From: an uncultured Bacteroidales bacterium
Lineage (GTDB): Bacteria > Bacteroidota > Bacteroidia > Bacteroidales > Lentimicrobiaceae
Reading direction: 5' to 3'
NCBI GenBank assembly: GCA_937864935.1
Contig: CALMDN010000290.1
Coordinates: 1-7,611 of the forward strand
Length of the DNA: 7,611 bases
Shown: positions 6,187 to 7,611 of the stretch, piece after piece
Numbering within the stretch: position 1 is the first letter of the stretch
Layout: each line of letters opens with the position of its first letter
Notes under the pieces: generated by a model
Told to the model about the DNA's origin: nothing
The model's database searches: none
Seen by the model: the letters and a program-made list of their open reading frames with translations, nothing else
Translations under genes and position numbers: made by a program

Positions 6187-7182
6187 ATGAAAACTGCGAA
6201 ATTATTACTGTACAGTGTACTCATCGGTTCACTCATATTCACCTCCTGTAAAAAAGATGAGGAAGAAAAAATAGATGAATCACAGGTCCTTACTGAGTAT
6301 CTTGAATCAGCCAACTCTCCTCTTGGAAAAGATTATGTCAATTCCGACATGCCTGCCATCATCGGAGCCGCTGAAGTAAAAACCCTGAATGAAACCAATC
6401 AGGTTTACATTATGGACATCCGGTCAGCTGCTGACTTTGCAACCGGCCATATTCAGAATGCACACAATGTAGCATTTGCTGACATCCTCACCCACATCAA
6501 GAGTGTAAATCTTGATTCTTACACCAAAGTTGCGATTGTTTGCTACACCGGTCAGACAGCTGCCTATGCAGCCAGCATTCTGCGCCTCATGGGATATGAT
6601 AAAGTTTACTCTATGAAATGGGGAATGAGCTCATGGAATGTTGCTTTTAACAGGTGGTCATCCAGCCTCAGCAACACCTATGCTTCACAGTTTACCTCAA
6701 CTGCTACCGAAAAAGGAGCTGCCGGCTCACTGCCAACCCTGAGCACAGGTAAAACCACCGGACAGGAAATTCTCGAAGCAAGGGTCGCTACCATCATCTC
6801 CGAAGGATTTGATCCTGCCAAGATTACCAACGCAACTGTATTCGGAAGCCTCAGCAATTATTACATCGTAAACTACTGGCCGGCTGCGCAGTATGCTGCT
6901 CCGGGCCATATTCCTGGTGCCATGCAGTACACACCGAAAGAATCAATCAAATTGTCTGCCGATCTCAAAACCCTCCCGACCAACAAAACCATCGTGGTTT
7001 ATTGTTACACCGGCCAGACCAGTGGTCACCTGGTTGCTTATCTGCGTCTGCTGGGTTATGATGCCAAATCACTGTTGTTCGGAACCAATGGTATGATCTA
7101 TGACAACATGGTTGCAACCGGTGGAATGACCGTTTTCAAAGACACCGAGATCATGGGTTATGATTTCGTAACCGGTAAATAA
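6187..7182 (+). CDS. Tandem-rhodanese-domain lipoprotein
   Basis: This 331-aa lipoprotein contains two rhodanese-like domains. Residues 1-20 are the signal peptide and Cys21 is the lipid site. The next residues, KKDEEEKIDE, are rich in Lys then Asp/Glu, like the lipoprotein export signal that sends Bacteroidota lipoproteins to the cell surface. Domain 1 (about 55-155) keeps the DxR motif (Asp77, Arg79), GHI and active Cys119 in the loop CYTGQT. Domain 2 (about 205-320) keeps GHIPGA and Cys273 in an identical CYTGQT loop, but NYW replaces the DxR motif. A Ser/Thr-rich linker (about 158-190) joins them. Rhodaneses carry sulfane sulfur as a Cys persulfide, from thiosulfate or polysulfide to thiol acceptors. 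The gene lies 46 bp after the cytochrome with no terminator between, so the two are probably co-transcribed. The A-rich leader lacks a Shine-Dalgarno, as is usual in this phylum. The substrate is unknown; structural or regulatory use of the fold cannot be excluded. Confidence 0.9.
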   Translation: MKTAKLLLYSVLIGSLIFTSCKKDEEEKIDESQVLTEYLESANSPLGKDYVNSDMPAIIGAAEVKTLNETNQVYIMDIRSAADFATGHIQNAHNVAFADILTHIKSVNLDSYTKVAIVCYTGQTAAYAASILRLMGYDKVYSMKWGMSSWNVAFNRWSSSLSNTYASQFTSTATEKGAAGSLPTLSTGKTTGQEILEARVATIISEGFDPAKITNATVFGSLSNYYIVNYWPAAQYAAPGHIPGAMQYTPKESIKLSADLKTLPTNKTIVVYCYTGQTSGHLVAYLRLLGYDAKSLLFGTNGMIYDNMVATGGMTVFKDTEIMGYDFVTGK

Positions 7183-7204
7183 GTTTGGTTCCAAAACATC
7201 TCTG

Positions 7205-7236
7205 AAAAAGGCCACCAACCCGGTGGCCTTTTTTTT
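7205..7236 (+). terminator. Intrinsic terminator of the cytochrome-rhodanese unit
   Basis: GGCCACC (7210-7216) pairs perfectly with GGTGGCC (7222-7228) around a 5-nt loop, followed by eight T (7229-7236). It begins 22 bp after the rhodanese stop and ends the two-gene unit. Five A precede the stem. Confidence 0.93.
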
Positions 7237-7611
7237 GATTTCCTATTTTTTATAAATGATACGGTTCCTTGCAGACAAGCAACACAAATGCCGGAAGGTC
7301 AGTTCTAATCATGTACACCCGTATTTTAACAGAAGCCCTTTTATTCTGACTTGCTGTTCAGTCAAACAATTCACCCGTATGAATAAATACTTCAGGATCG
7401 TATGATATTTCAGATTTTTGCCCAGACTGAAACTGGTTGAATGAGGCTAGGTTTGGCGGGAGTGCAGACTTCGGTATACCAACGCCAGATGATCTTTTTT
7501 AAACACGCTTGCGTATACTGCTATATTCTCTCAAACTGTTAACAACAATAACTGTTTTTTCTTAAACTGGAGACTGGCACGAGTGTTTCCGCAAAGCAAT
7601 AATTCGACCTC
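7237..7611. other. Gene-free right end of the window
   Basis: No open frame of convincing length or composition is seen on either strand in these 375 bp, and no tRNA or rRNA. It contains an exact -7-like TAGGTTTG at 7448-7455 (plus strand, no -33 partner), two copies of CACCCGTAT (7316-7324 and 7372-7380), the palindrome GGTATACC (7473-7480) and TGTTAACA (7537-7544). It is probably the upstream region of a gene beyond the right edge. Confidence 0.5.

Noticed and set aside
7316..7380. Direct repeat CACCCGTAT as an attachment site or start of a repeat array
   Set aside because: There are only two 9-bp copies 56 bp apart, with no third copy and no integrase or cas gene in view.

Overview
The window looks like chromosomal DNA from a member of the Bacteroidota, probably an anaerobic or facultative lineage. 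Three signs agree. A secreted peptidase ends in a type IX secretion (T9SS) C-terminal sorting domain. Two matches to the Bacteroidota -7 promoter element TAnnTTTG lie just upstream of genes. Most genes lack a Shine-Dalgarno sequence and have A-rich leaders. I cannot name the genus.

Layout. (1) Positions 1-737, minus strand: the N-terminal 245 codons of a fused B12-dependent acyl-CoA mutase (IcmF type), with the cobalamin-binding domain followed by the start of the MeaI-like GTPase domain; the gene runs off the left edge. (2) 738-1392: a 655-bp gene-free divergent spacer holding a 59-nt nested hairpin and, close to the next gene, a -7 element. (3) 1393-3756, plus strand: a 787-aa secreted M14 zinc carboxypeptidase with a MAM/immune-inhibitor-A-like module and a T9SS sorting domain. 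A strong terminator follows and is shared, in the opposite direction, with (4) a Crp/Fnr-family regulator at 3866-4564 on the minus strand. (5) 4565-4775: a 211-bp divergent promoter region with a 16-bp palindrome. (6) 4776-6140, plus strand: a lipoprotein multiheme c-type cytochrome with ten CXXCH motifs and one CX3CH motif. (7) 6187-7182, plus strand: a tandem-rhodanese lipoprotein, closed by a strong terminator. (8) 7237-7611: no gene seen.

The part most worth attention is 3866-7236. A Crp/Fnr-type regulator is divergent from a two-gene unit encoding an undecaheme lipoprotein and a double-rhodanese lipoprotein. The regulator has a cysteine-rich N-terminus, and the palindrome sits about 40 bp upstream of the plausible cytochrome start point. 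The acidic stretch after the rhodanese lipid cysteine resembles the Bacteroidota surface-export signal. Together this suggests a regulated envelope redox module that couples electron transfer to sulfane-sulfur handling (polysulfide, thiosulfate or tetrathionate) or to extracellular electron transfer. The gene families are seen in the sequence; the physiological role is inference. IcmF and the peptidase appear to be unrelated housekeeping or secreted functions.
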